Assembly: GCA_034658635.1 (NCBI GenBank)
Contig: JAYEFL010000097.1
Span: 1 to 64,000, forward strand
Direction of reading: 5' to 3'
DNA from: JABHCC01 sp034658635
GTDB taxonomy: Bacteria; Bacteroidota; Bacteroidia; Bacteroidales; UBA12481
Length of the DNA stretch: 64,000 nucleotides
Below are positions 42,369-51,287 of the stretch, one piece after another (position 1 is the stretch's first letter; each line of letters begins with the position of its first letter). The position numbers were made by a program, and so were the translations under genes. The notes below the pieces were generated by a model that saw only the letters and a list, made by a program, of their open reading frames with translations, ran no database searches and was not told the DNA's origin.

Positions 42369-44588
42369 ATGAAATATAAATTATTGCTCCTTTTTGTTGC
42401 AGGACTGATGCCACTGATTAGTATAGGGCAGACAGTTTCAGGTACTGTATACGAGGTACAAGATGATTCTGACATTAGTCTTCCCGGGGTTAATGTATAT
42501 TGGGCTGGTTCGGAAATTGGAACTGCCAGCGATGAAAATGGAAAATTCGTATTGTTTAAGCCGTCAAAATATCATCAACTGGTGTTCAGCTTTGTTGGAT
42601 ATGAGAGTGATACTCTTGAAATAAGGAAAACTGATCAGGAAATCAGGCTTGTAATGAATGCTGCAAAAATTCTGGATGAAGTTCAGATTGTCAGGAGAAG
42701 TGTAGGCACTCATATTGATCGCTTAAATCCTATTATGACCGAGAATATTACTGGAGCTGAGCTTTGTAAAGCTGCTTGTTGCAACCTGGCAGAGAGTTTT
42801 GAAACCAATGCATCAGTTGATGCCTATTATTCTAATGCAGTAACAGGTGCCAAGCAGATCCGCCTGTTAGGGCTTGATGGAACTTATGTCCAACTACTAA
42901 CTGAGAATATTCCTGCTTTGCGTGGTTTGGCTACACCCTATGGTTTAGGTTACATCCCTGGCGCCTGGATGGAAGCTATTCAAATCTCAAAAGGAACAGC
43001 TTCTGTCAAGAATGGTTATGAGTCTATTGCCGGACAGATAAATATTGAATACCTGAAGCCAAACACCGCAGATAAATTTTTTGTCAATGCACTCGTTAAT
43101 AATGCCGGAAAAAGAGAAACGAATATTGTGGGATCTGCTATTTTGAATGAAGATCTGAGTACACTTATTCTTGCTCATGTTGAAGATAATTCTCAAGTAG
43201 ACGATCATCAGGGAGATGGCTTCTTAGATCATCCTTTTTTAAGACAGTATAACCTTCTTAACCGCTGGTTTTACAGCACAGATCATATTCATATGCACAT
43301 TGGGCTGAAAGCCTTGATTGAAAGCCGGACAACAGGGCAGGTGGATTTTAAACGAGGACAATCAAGAGGTATAGATATGCCATATGGAATTGGGATTGAT
43401 ACTGACAGATATGAGGGATTCCTGAAATTGGGGTATACTTTCAATAATGATAGGAATTCTAGTTTTGGATCAATCTTTTCTTTGTCAAATCATAGTCAGG
43501 AAGCATTCTTTGGTGTGAAGGATTATTCTGGTGAGCAATTGAACTACTATATGAATCTCATGTTCCAAACAGATTTTTTTAATGCTAATAATACTATAAC
43601 AACCGGATACAGCCTGAATTATGATGATTATGTTGAATACCTTGATCAAACAAACTTTCTCAGAACGGAACTGGTTCAAGGGGTTTTTGCAGAATATGCG
43701 TACAAACACGATGATGATTTTATTCTCCAGACTGGTTTAAGACTGGATTATCATAATCTTTATGGAATTCTATTTACGCCAAGAATTCATGCACGTTATA
43801 GTTTTGATGAGCATACAATATTCAGAGTTTCAGCTGGCAAAGGGTACCGCTCTCCTAATGTTCTTGCCGAGAACAACCATTTCCTTGCAAATTCAAGATC
43901 AATTATTATTGCATCGGACCTTCTGCAGGAAGAAGCCTGGAATTTTGGTGTGAACATGACAAGATACTTTTCTCTTGGTGCCAGACAATTGACTGCCAAT
44001 ATAGAGGCTCACAGAACTTCCTTTGTTAATCAAATCATTGTTGACCTTGATTCCAGTGTTGATGAGGTAAGCTTCTATAACCTGAATGGAGAGTCCTTTG
44101 CAAACAATTATCAGATAGAACTGACTTATGAGATTATTAGAGGTTTAGATGCCAGGACAGCCTTCAGGTATAGCGACGTTCAATTTTCATTGAAAGGAGG
44201 CGACCTTGTGGAAAAGCCATTAATGAGTAAGTATAAAGGCCTGATAACCTTGTCGTATGCAACTCCACTAAAGAAATGGCAGTTTGATCTCACCAGCCAG
44301 TTTAACGGTCCTGGCAGAATCCCTTCAACATCTTCTAATCCTGTTGAATACCAAGTGGAGGAAACATTTGATCCATATACTATCATTCATGCACAAATCA
44401 CTAAATATTTCAAGACCTGGAACGTGTATGCTGGAGTCGAGAACTTGACGGATTTTACTCAGGAACATCCTGTATTGGCTGCTGACCAGCCATTTGGGTC
44501 TTACTTTGATGGTTCCCTTATTTGGGGTCCATTGCATGGCAGAAAGCTTTATGTAGGGTTTAGATTTGGTATAAGCAGAGAAGAATGA
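42369..44588 (+). CDS. TonB-dependent receptor with carboxypeptidase-regulatory-like N-terminus
   Basis: 739 aa. Signal peptide (LLLLFVAGLMPLISIGQ), a CarboxypepD_reg-like domain at about 20-95 (SGTVYEVQDDS; LPGVNVYWAGSEIGTASDENG), the plug domain (120-230), and a 22-stranded barrel to the C-terminus (YVGFRFGISREE). The plug carries ELCKAACCNLAESFETN, with three Cys close together, a possible metal-binding site. The following gene encodes a small exported HMA protein, so a metal such as copper is a plausible substrate; this is inference from context. Confidence 0.9.
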   Translation: MKYKLLLLFVAGLMPLISIGQTVSGTVYEVQDDSDISLPGVNVYWAGSEIGTASDENGKFVLFKPSKYHQLVFSFVGYESDTLEIRKTDQEIRLVMNAAKILDEVQIVRRSVGTHIDRLNPIMTENITGAELCKAACCNLAESFETNASVDAYYSNAVTGAKQIRLLGLDGTYVQLLTENIPALRGLATPYGLGYIPGAWMEAIQISKGTASVKNGYESIAGQINIEYLKPNTADKFFVNALVNNAGKRETNIVGSAILNEDLSTLILAHVEDNSQVDDHQGDGFLDHPFLRQYNLLNRWFYSTDHIHMHIGLKALIESRTTGQVDFKRGQSRGIDMPYGIGIDTDRYEGFLKLGYTFNNDRNSSFGSIFSLSNHSQEAFFGVKDYSGEQLNYYMNLMFQTDFFNANNTITTGYSLNYDDYVEYLDQTNFLRTELVQGVFAEYAYKHDDDFILQTGLRLDYHNLYGILFTPRIHARYSFDEHTIFRVSAGKGYRSPNVLAENNHFLANSRSIIIASDLLQEEAWNFGVNMTRYFSLGARQLTANIEAHRTSFVNQIIVDLDSSVDEVSFYNLNGESFANNYQIELTYEIIRGLDARTAFRYSDVQFSLKGGDLVEKPLMSKYKGLITLSYATPLKKWQFDLTSQFNGPGRIPSTSSNPVEYQVEETFDPYTIIHAQITKYFKTWNVYAGVENLTDFTQEHPVLAADQPFGSYFDGSLIWGPLHGRKLYVGFRFGISREE

Positions 44589-44631
44589 GCTTAATTATTA
44601 ATATCATAATTGTAACATAAAACCAGATATC

Positions 44632-44973
44632 ATGAAAAGATTTATTGCTTTATTGGCATTTAGCTTAGCGCTGTTCTCAAGTAATTTCAGCACTATGGCT
44701 CAGGAAAAGAAAGAAAAGAAAGAGAAGAAGATCGAAACATTGACTTGTTGGGTATCTATGGATTGTGATGGATGTGTTGCTAAGATTAAAAAAAATATCG
44801 CTTATGAAAAAGGGGTTAAGGACCTGAATATCGACTTAAAAACAAAACTCGTAACTGTAAAGTATCGAAAAGATAAGACCTCACCTGAAAAGCTGGAGAA
44901 AGCTATCCGAGACCTGGGATTTAAAACTGAGATAATCAAAGAGGTCAAAAAAGAAGGAAAAAAGGTAAAATAG
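44632..44973 (+). CDS. Exported heavy-metal-associated (HMA) domain protein
   Basis: 113 aa. Signal peptide (FIALLAFSLALFSSNFSTMAQ), a Lys/Glu-rich linker (residues 24-34), then an HMA ferredoxin-like fold (about 36-105) with the metal site in SMDCDGCVAKI (CxxC). Such proteins bind copper or another soft metal. It follows the TonB receptor by 43 bp and probably works with it in the periplasm. The C-terminus is again Lys-rich. Confidence 0.88.
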   Translation: MKRFIALLAFSLALFSSNFSTMAQEKKEKKEKKIETLTCWVSMDCDGCVAKIKKNIAYEKGVKDLNIDLKTKLVTVKYRKDKTSPEKLEKAIRDLGFKTEIIKEVKKEGKKVK

Positions 44974-45003
44974 TTTCATTGCATTTGGTAGACTCAATAA
45001 TTA

Positions 45004-45017
45004 TGTATAATTATGCA
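45004..45017. promoter_or_regulatory. ARG box 1 upstream of argR
   Basis: TGTATAATTATGCA, fitting the ArgR-box core TGAATwwwwATTCA with one mismatch in each half. Its centre is exactly 21 bp from box 2, the same phase as tandem ARG boxes in enteric bacteria. Suggests autoregulation of argR. Confidence 0.65.
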
Positions 45018-45024
45018 TCAGATT

Positions 45025-45038
45025 TGTAATTATATACA
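45025..45038. promoter_or_regulatory. ARG box 2 upstream of argR
   Basis: TGTAATTATATACA, weaker match (two mismatches and one) to the ARG-box core, ending 2 bp before the argR start codon. See box 1 for spacing. Confidence 0.55.
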
Positions 45039-45040
45039 TC

Positions 45041-45514
45041 ATGGAACGTGTTTACCGCTTAGAGTTAATCAAGGAGTTATTAGAGAAGAGAACAATTTCC
45101 AATCATGATGAGCTGCAATCAGAACTTCTTAAGCAAGGAGTTACTGTTACTCAGGCAACTCTTTCAAGAGATTTAAAATCATTACGGGTTTCTCGTGTTA
45201 CCGACAAGAATGGGAAAACACGATATGTTTTACAAGATCCCGGATCTTCACAATTTCAAAATGATGAATTGCCAGATCATCTGTCTGGTGTGATATCTGT
45301 TGAATTCAGCGGGCAGATGGGAGTTATTAAAACAATTCCAGGCTTTGCCAGCGCTGTGGCATACTACATCGATCAGGTAGGGATTCCTGAGATAATGGGA
45401 ACAATTGCAGGTGATGATACGATCCTTCTAATATCCAGAACAGGGGTTTCTTCTAACCAGCTAGCCGGTATTCTCTCCAGATCATTTTCAAGTTTGATTA
45501 ATAAATTTATTTAA
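45041..45514 (+). CDS. argR: Arginine repressor ArgR
   Basis: 157 aa. N-terminal winged helix-turn-helix (residues about 5-70) with the recognition region VTQATLSRDLKSLRVSRV. C-terminal oligomerisation and arginine-binding domain with the motif GTIAGDDTILLISRT, the GT(I)AGDDT signature. It is followed by argG and argH, and the two ARG-box-like sites in front of it suggest it represses itself and the operon when arginine is plentiful. Confidence 0.96.
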   Translation: MERVYRLELIKELLEKRTISNHDELQSELLKQGVTVTQATLSRDLKSLRVSRVTDKNGKTRYVLQDPGSSQFQNDELPDHLSGVISVEFSGQMGVIKTIPGFASAVAYYIDQVGIPEIMGTIAGDDTILLISRTGVSSNQLAGILSRSFSSLINKFI

Positions 45515-45580
45515 AAGATTTCCAAGAATGGCAGATCGTTCTAAAGACTGGTTTTGTCAGGAATCGATATGATTAATTAG

Positions 45581-45594
45581 TGAATAATTATGCA
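45581..45594. promoter_or_regulatory. ARG box over the argG start codon
   Basis: TGAATAATTATGCA: one mismatch to TGAATwwwwATTCA. It contains the argG ATG (45590-45592). A degenerate left half-site (GGAAT at 45560) lies 21 bp upstream in phase. Binding here could block transcription or translation initiation of argG. Confidence 0.6.
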
Positions 45595-46849
45595 AAAAAA
45601 AGTAATTTTAGCCTATAGCGGAGGATTAGATACCTCTGTTATATTAAAATGGTTATCCCTGAAGGGGTTTGAAGTAATATGTTATGTAGCTGATGTTGGT
45701 CAGGATGATGATTTTGAGGCAGTGAAGAAGAAAGCTCTTCAAACAGGCGCCTCCAAAGTATATATTGAGGATTTGAAAATGGAGTTGGTTACTGATTATG
45801 TCTTTCCGGCTTTACGTGGTAACGCTTTGTATGAAGGAAGGTATTTGTTAGGTACTTCAATTGCACGTCCGGTTATTGCTAAGCGCCAGGTTGAAATAGC
45901 AATGAAAGAAAGCACTACTTATGTTGCGCATGGTTCAACAGGTAAGGGCAATGATCAAGTTCGTTTTGAATTTGCGTATTATGCTTTATTGCCTGATGTT
46001 CAGATAATAGCACCGTGGAAGGATCCAGAGTTTCTTAGTGTGTTTAAAGGTCGTACCGACATGCTGAAATATGCAGAGAAACATGATATTCCAGTTTCAG
46101 CTACTTTGAAAAAATCATACTCTGAAGATGACAACCTTATTCATATTAGTCATGAGGCAGGTATTCTGGAAGATCCTTCTGTTGAGTGTCCATTAGAAGT
46201 TTATTCAAAAACAAAGTCTCCTTTTGAAGCACCAGATAAAGCGATAAAAATCAAAGTATTTTTTGAAAATGGTACACCTGTTAAGATTGATAATCTTGAG
46301 ACAGGAGAAAGTATTACCGGAGCCCTTGAGTTATACACTTATGCCAATAAAATTGCGGCAGAAAATGGAATTGGTCGTTTAGATATGGTTGAAAATCGCT
46401 TTATCGGCATTAAATCGAGAGGTGTTTACGAAACCCCAGGTGGATTTCTTCTTTGGGAGGCTCACAGAGATCTTGAGGGAATTGCTATGGATAAAGAAGT
46501 TATGCATCTCAGAGATATGTTGATCCCAAAATTCTCAGAGATTATCTACAATGGTTTGTGGTTTTCACCAGAGATGGATTTCCTGATGAGTGCTTTTAAT
46601 AAAAGTCAAGAAGTTATTACTGGTGATGTAACGATGGTATTGTACAAGGGTAATGCCATTTCTGTAGCAAGGTATTCGCCATACTCACTCTATGATCAGG
46701 ATCTTTCATCGATGGAGATTGAGGGAGGGTTTGATGCCACAGATACTAAGGGGTTTATAAACATTAGTGCTATCCGTTTGAAGGCTCATCACCTTGTATT
46801 GGGGCAAAAAAGTCCTTATGATTGGAGACCAGCTATTTTACCTGATTAA
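45590..46849 (+). CDS. argG: Argininosuccinate synthase
   Basis: Joins citrulline and aspartate using ATP. 419 aa, slightly longer than the usual 395-405. ATP-pyrophosphatase loop AYSGGLDTSVILKWL at the N-terminus, YVAHGSTGKGNDQVRFE and IIAPWKDPEF in the middle, and the C-terminal oligomerisation part with GFINISAIRLKAH. argH follows 12 bp downstream. The start codon lies within an ARG box. Confidence 0.97.
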   Translation: MQKKVILAYSGGLDTSVILKWLSLKGFEVICYVADVGQDDDFEAVKKKALQTGASKVYIEDLKMELVTDYVFPALRGNALYEGRYLLGTSIARPVIAKRQVEIAMKESTTYVAHGSTGKGNDQVRFEFAYYALLPDVQIIAPWKDPEFLSVFKGRTDMLKYAEKHDIPVSATLKKSYSEDDNLIHISHEAGILEDPSVECPLEVYSKTKSPFEAPDKAIKIKVFFENGTPVKIDNLETGESITGALELYTYANKIAAENGIGRLDMVENRFIGIKSRGVYETPGGFLLWEAHRDLEGIAMDKEVMHLRDMLIPKFSEIIYNGLWFSPEMDFLMSAFNKSQEVITGDVTMVLYKGNAISVARYSPYSLYDQDLSSMEIEGGFDATDTKGFINISAIRLKAHHLVLGQKSPYDWRPAILPD

Positions 46850-46861
46850 TAATATTAAGAG

Positions 46862-48043
46862 ATGAAACTTTGGGAAAAGGGGTATAACCCTGATAAGCAA
46901 ATAGAAAACTTCACTGTTGGAAAAGATCCAATTCTGGATATGGAATTGTTGCCTTATGACATTAAAGGTAGCATAGCTCATGCTGCTGTTTTGTGTGAGG
47001 CCGGAGTTCTGATGGCGAATGAAAAAGAAAGAATTATTGCAGCCCTGGAAGATCTCCATAGCATATGGTCAGCTGGGGGCTTTCTCATCAAAACGGAAGA
47101 TGAGGATGGGCATACTGCGATCGAAAACTATCTGACCGAGAAATTGGGTGATCTGGGGAAGAAGATACATACTGCGAGGAGCAGGAATGATCAGGTTATT
47201 ACGGCTATACGCCTGCACGAAAAAGATCAACTGAATTTGGTTGCCCAAAAGTCAAAGGCACTAATTAACAAATTTGAGTCGTTTTCAAAAGTACATAGTT
47301 CAACGCCGATGCCTGGGTATACGCATACAAGAAAGGCTATGCCGTATACCGTTGGAGAATGGGCCCAAGCACATGCAGATTCACTTATTGACGACTTAAA
47401 ACTACTAGCTGTTGTACAGATTATAATTGATCAGAACCCACTTGGAACCGGAGCTGGATATGGCGTCCCATTCCCTCTCAATAGAGAAAAGTCTACTGAA
47501 ATCCTGGGTTTCTCTAAGGTGATGAGGAGCTCAGTATATGCCCAAAACAGTCGTGGAAAATTTGAAGGTGAGGTTCTGCAGGTGTGTTCGACCACCCTGA
47601 TGTCATTAAACAGATGGGCTTCAGATTTAATTCTTTTTACCATGCCTGATTTTGGTTTTTTTACATTAGACAATTCATTAACAACCGGATCTTCTATCAT
47701 GCCACATAAAAAGAATCCTGATGTTCTTGAATTAATCAGGGCTTCTGTTCATCGTGTCATCGCATGTCAGAGTCAGGTGCAAAATATTAGCTTAAATCTT
47801 ATTTCTGGTTATCATCGCGATATTCAACTAACTAAAGAACCAGTAATGACAGGATTGCAAACTACTTTGGATTGCCTGGATGTAGCATCAAGGGTTCTTG
47901 ACGGTCTATCAGTCAATCATGAGAATCTACAGAATGCAATGTCTGATGATTTATATAGTGTGCAAAAAGTGTATGATTTGGTTAAGAAAGGGATTCCTTT
48001 CAGAGAAGCCTACAAAATTATTGCCAACAACTTATTTGATTAG
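46862..48043 (+). CDS. argH: Argininosuccinate lyase (short C-terminus)
   Basis: Splits argininosuccinate into arginine and fumarate. 393 aa. Superfamily motifs are present: GKKIHTARSRNDQVITA, TPMPGYTHTRKAMP and the signature GSSIMPHKKNPDVLE with the catalytic Ser. Most enzymes have 440-470 residues. This one stops soon after GIPFREAYKII, so the last 50 or so residues of the small C-terminal domain are missing. I saw no frameshift continuation in the 50 bp after the stop. The active-site residues I can check are intact. Confidence 0.93.
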   Translation: MKLWEKGYNPDKQIENFTVGKDPILDMELLPYDIKGSIAHAAVLCEAGVLMANEKERIIAALEDLHSIWSAGGFLIKTEDEDGHTAIENYLTEKLGDLGKKIHTARSRNDQVITAIRLHEKDQLNLVAQKSKALINKFESFSKVHSSTPMPGYTHTRKAMPYTVGEWAQAHADSLIDDLKLLAVVQIIIDQNPLGTGAGYGVPFPLNREKSTEILGFSKVMRSSVYAQNSRGKFEGEVLQVCSTTLMSLNRWASDLILFTMPDFGFFTLDNSLTTGSSIMPHKKNPDVLELIRASVHRVIACQSQVQNISLNLISGYHRDIQLTKEPVMTGLQTTLDCLDVASRVLDGLSVNHENLQNAMSDDLYSVQKVYDLVKKGIPFREAYKIIANNLFD

Positions 48044-48094
48044 TGTTTATGTGGGACAAAGACACATTTATGTGTGAAATCTTTTCATATCGTC

Positions 48095-48736
48095 TTATTC
48101 GCTTTGATTTTGAAAAGAACGACAATAAATGGATAAACCACAGCTTTCACATTTTGGTTTTCTAGCTTGGCATACGTAGCGACCATGAAGGATAAGCCAA
48201 TGATGTGCAATGGGCCAGAGCTCCATTGGAATATTTTTTGTTAATTGGAGCTCAGTTGCCAATGGAGTTTTTGCATTAGTTGACAGGCCAATTCTATCAG
48301 CTACCCTGAAAACATGAGTGTCAACAGCAAATGCAGGTTTATTATAAGCCACAGATAGAATAACACTTGCTGTTTTTCTGCCTATTCCAGGTATCGTTTG
48401 CAATGCATCAATATCATTGGGGACAACACCACCAAAATCGCTCATTATTTTTTGAGCTGCAGCAATCAGATGTTTGGCTTTGTTATTCGGATAAGAACAG
48501 GACTTGATAAGGCCAAACACTTTTTCCTGGGTTGAATTGGCTAAGCCTTTAAGGTCAGGAATCTCATGAAAGAATGGGGGAGTGATTACATTCACTCTTT
48601 TATCAGTACACTGAGCTGACAAGATTACCGACACCATTAGCTCATACGGATTATTGTAATCCAACTCCGTTTCAGCTACCGGCATATATTCTTGAAACCA
48701 GTCAATGACTTTTTCAAACCTTTCCTTTTTGGTCAT
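48095..48736 (-). CDS. nth: Endonuclease III
   Basis: Base-excision repair glycosylase/AP lyase for oxidised pyrimidines. 213 aa. Helix-hairpin-helix LQTIPGIGRKTASVIL with the catalytic Lys, catalytic Asp in AVDTHVFRVADRIGLS, and a C-terminal [4Fe-4S] site CQARKPKCESCGLSIYC. All key residues present. Convergent with argH. Confidence 0.97.
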   Translation of the reverse strand: MTKKERFEKVIDWFQEYMPVAETELDYNNPYELMVSVILSAQCTDKRVNVITPPFFHEIPDLKGLANSTQEKVFGLIKSCSYPNNKAKHLIAAAQKIMSDFGGVVPNDIDALQTIPGIGRKTASVILSVAYNKPAFAVDTHVFRVADRIGLSTNAKTPLATELQLTKNIPMELWPIAHHWLILHGRYVCQARKPKCESCGLSIYCRSFQNQSE

Positions 48737-48775
48737 ACAGCAAATAAGTTATTCAACTTAAATTTACATAAAAAA

Positions 48776-48799
48776 AAAGGTCATCCGCAGATGACCTTT
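48776..48799 (-). terminator. Intrinsic terminator of the gld operon
   Basis: On the minus strand AAAGGTCATC, loop TGCG, GATGACCTTT, followed by a T-run. A 10-bp perfect stem, 5 bp after the DUF4340 stop. Confidence 0.9.
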
Positions 48800-48804
48800 A
48801 ATTC

Positions 48805-49764
48805 TTAGTCAGATTCGAGACCAGTTAAAAAAATCCCGGGCCCAACAAATATTTTAGTAAACAAATCTCCAGTATCTCCATTGAAAACAGAATTGGGGTT
48901 TGCATTAGATACAATAGCAGTGCGTCCGTCTTCTCCCTGAATAGCTCTGATTTCAACAGATCCCATATTGTTACCTTCCAGAATAATTGAAATAGGACTT
49001 CCAGACAGGCTGGCAGGCTCCAGATCATCCCGGAATTCAGTAGCAGTCAAATAAGCTAATGATCCCAAATAATTACTGGTCTGAACTGAATCAGCCACTA
49101 CGCCATTTATCATCCATCCTGCTTCCTCTTTGATAAGTGTAAATGATGAATCAGCAGGATAGCTAACTGTAATCCGTGTAAAATCATTTTTATTGCCTCT
49201 GAAAATAGACTTATCCCTAAGTCCGTTTAAATCACGGTTAAAGGTCATGCTGAGATAACCTTCCACAGCAAAAACGTCCTTTTCATTATTTAACCTGACA
49301 AAGGTTTTTGGTTTGCGAGTATTTTGATTGTATGAAAACCGACCAATATACAAGTCACCGATAACTCTTCGATCATTATTAACAATAACCCTGATGCCTG
49401 AGGAATCTGTTACTTCAAAATCACTCCACTTATCCTTCTTTGCTGCCACTTTTTGTACTGCTTTCAGATCAGCCAGTTCATTAATCATATTTTTAATGAG
49501 ATCTGAGTCTGCATCATATGATTTTTCATTTGCTTTGATGATCCACTTTTCATTTTCAAGCAGGATTCTGAGTGATTGTTGATCACCTGATTGCTTTTGC
49601 AAACTAATGGACACAACCTCTTCAGTGTCAAATTCCAACAATTCAGCCTTGAAACTTCTTTCTCCCTTTTTGCTTTTGTTGACTTGAACCGCAATAACGG
49701 CAAGCAATAAAACCACAAAAACGACAATAAGTTGAATTCTATTCTTCTTTGTTTTTTTAGACAT
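48805..49764 (-). CDS. DUF4340 domain protein, last gene of the gldA-F-G operon
   Basis: 319 aa from the ATG at 49764, which overlaps the gldG stop by 8 bp; an upstream in-frame start (49824) would run 60 nt further into gldG. One N-terminal membrane anchor (IQLIVVFVVLLLAVIAVQV), then a periplasmic DUF4340 region with repeated units such as KWIIKANEKSYDADSDLIKN and GWMINGVVADSVQTSNYL. DUF4340 proteins often accompany GldG-like ABC transporter accessory proteins. Function in gliding or export not established. Confidence 0.88.
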   Translation of the reverse strand: MSKKTKKNRIQLIVVFVVLLLAVIAVQVNKSKKGERSFKAELLEFDTEEVVSISLQKQSGDQQSLRILLENEKWIIKANEKSYDADSDLIKNMINELADLKAVQKVAAKKDKWSDFEVTDSSGIRVIVNNDRRVIGDLYIGRFSYNQNTRKPKTFVRLNNEKDVFAVEGYLSMTFNRDLNGLRDKSIFRGNKNDFTRITVSYPADSSFTLIKEEAGWMINGVVADSVQTSNYLGSLAYLTATEFRDDLEPASLSGSPISIILEGNNMGSVEIRAIQGEDGRTAIVSNANPNSVFNGDTGDLFTKIFVGPGIFLTGLESD

Positions 49765-51268
49765 ATCCTTCCTCCATTCGTTTAGTTCGAAGATTCCTAT
49801 TGTATTGCATTCTGAATACCCCATAAATTATGATCAGGATAATAGGTAACAGGAAGTTTAAATACTTAAGGAATGCTTTCTTTCCGTCTTCAAGTTCCTT
49901 GTCCAGGGGCCTGGAGCTTACTCCTTTAGTTCTGAGCTCAATTAATCCTGTATGGTCTGACAGGTAATCAATTGCATTAACCATTAGGCTAATATTATCA
50001 TCACTTTGCTGACGGGCTTCTTGACCTTCTCCATTTACTGCAAAATCTCCATCTGCAATTACTACAATTTTTGATTCAGTATTGCCAACTAGTTTTCCTT
50101 CCAGCAGGCCTGCAACAGTTAGATTCTCAAGTGGAAAATCTCCCTCAACCCATTGACGGCTTACATCGAAATATACAGGAGAAGGCTGTGTCCCAGATTT
50201 CTCGGAAGTCCAGAGTAATCGAGTAAAGACTTTCGTGGTATCACCGGTATATGTAAGACTACTGGCAAAAGGCAGTAGAACAGTTTCTAGTCCGTCAGAG
50301 ACAGGATGCTGGGCAAAACCCGTTATTATTGGAAGGTAATAAAAAGGAACCTGTGTAGTATAACTAAAAACTCCCTGCTGTTGCCTGACTGATATTCTTG
50401 CACATCTTGCGTCAACAATAAAATTGTTTTCCACAATTAACCCTTTGGATGTCAACCAGGTTTCGAGTCCTGTGCTTACAGAGGAGCCCCTGGCATTAGT
50501 GAGGTCACCTTCTACCCGGTTCATGGCCAGGAAGATATTGCCACCTCGTCCCAGAAAACGATCTAGTTGAGCAATATGTTTTGCAGGAAATGAATCTTTC
50601 GGTGCAACAATTGCTATAGTCTGATAATCTGCCAAAGCATCGACTGAATCGCTTAATTCAACAGGTTCAACAAAATATAGAATATTCAGTGAATTCATCG
50701 CTTGAGGAAAGGCATTAATAGTTGGCTCTCCATGGCCCTGTAATAAACCAATAATGGGTTTACTGAAAACTGAGATTTTCTTTATAGTAGAAGACAAAGC
50801 ATATTCCATTGCTACACCTGGCTGCATAAAAGGAATAACTTCAGATGATTCACCCATTGAGATAACCGCTCCCAGGAAAACTTTTTGTTGCTTAGCCTGA
50901 TCTTTTTCACGAACTGTTGCAATAACAGGCTGAATGCCAGCAGCTATAGCTTCTTGTTCCGTAATTTCATTTGCACTTGGATCTACAAATTCGTATACCA
51001 CCATTCCTTTAGAAAGGTTGCTGTATTCAACTAGCAATTCTTTAAAATCACGTTTAGTTTTTGCCATTTGAGCAGGTACATCATTGCTGAAATAAGCAGT
51101 AACAGTGACAGGTTCTTCAAGATTCCTGACAATGTCTTTAGTAGCATTGCTGAGGGTATATTGTTTATCTTCAGTCAGGTCAAGACGTAAAAACAGATTG
51201 TCTGACAAAATGTTTACTAAAACCAGAATGCCGATTACAATCAATATATATGTTGTTGTTCTTTTCAT
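49757..51268 (-). CDS. gldG: GldG, ABC transporter accessory protein for gliding
   Basis: 503 aa from the ATG at 51268; a GTG six nt upstream is less likely. N-terminal and C-terminal membrane segments bracket a large periplasmic ABC_transp_aux domain. Text such as LRLDLTEDKQYTLSNATKDI and LLQGHGEPTI and the closing LLPIILIIIYGVFRMQY is typical for GldG. With GldA and GldF it forms an ABC transporter needed for gliding in Flavobacterium johnsoniae. Overlaps the DUF4340 gene. Confidence 0.92.
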   Translation of the reverse strand: MKRTTTYILIVIGILVLVNILSDNLFLRLDLTEDKQYTLSNATKDIVRNLEEPVTVTAYFSNDVPAQMAKTKRDFKELLVEYSNLSKGMVVYEFVDPSANEITEQEAIAAGIQPVIATVREKDQAKQQKVFLGAVISMGESSEVIPFMQPGVAMEYALSSTIKKISVFSKPIIGLLQGHGEPTINAFPQAMNSLNILYFVEPVELSDSVDALADYQTIAIVAPKDSFPAKHIAQLDRFLGRGGNIFLAMNRVEGDLTNARGSSVSTGLETWLTSKGLIVENNFIVDARCARISVRQQQGVFSYTTQVPFYYLPIITGFAQHPVSDGLETVLLPFASSLTYTGDTTKVFTRLLWTSEKSGTQPSPVYFDVSRQWVEGDFPLENLTVAGLLEGKLVGNTESKIVVIADGDFAVNGEGQEARQQSDDNISLMVNAIDYLSDHTGLIELRTKGVSSRPLDKELEDGKKAFLKYLNFLLPIILIIIYGVFRMQYNRNLRTKRMEEGYV

Positions 51269-51287
51269 TATCACTCTGTTTTATTAA

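Noticed and set aside
48062..48075. ACACAT-TT-ATGTGT as a terminator between argH and nth
   Set aside because: The stem is only five to six A/T-rich pairs with a tiny loop and no proper T-run.
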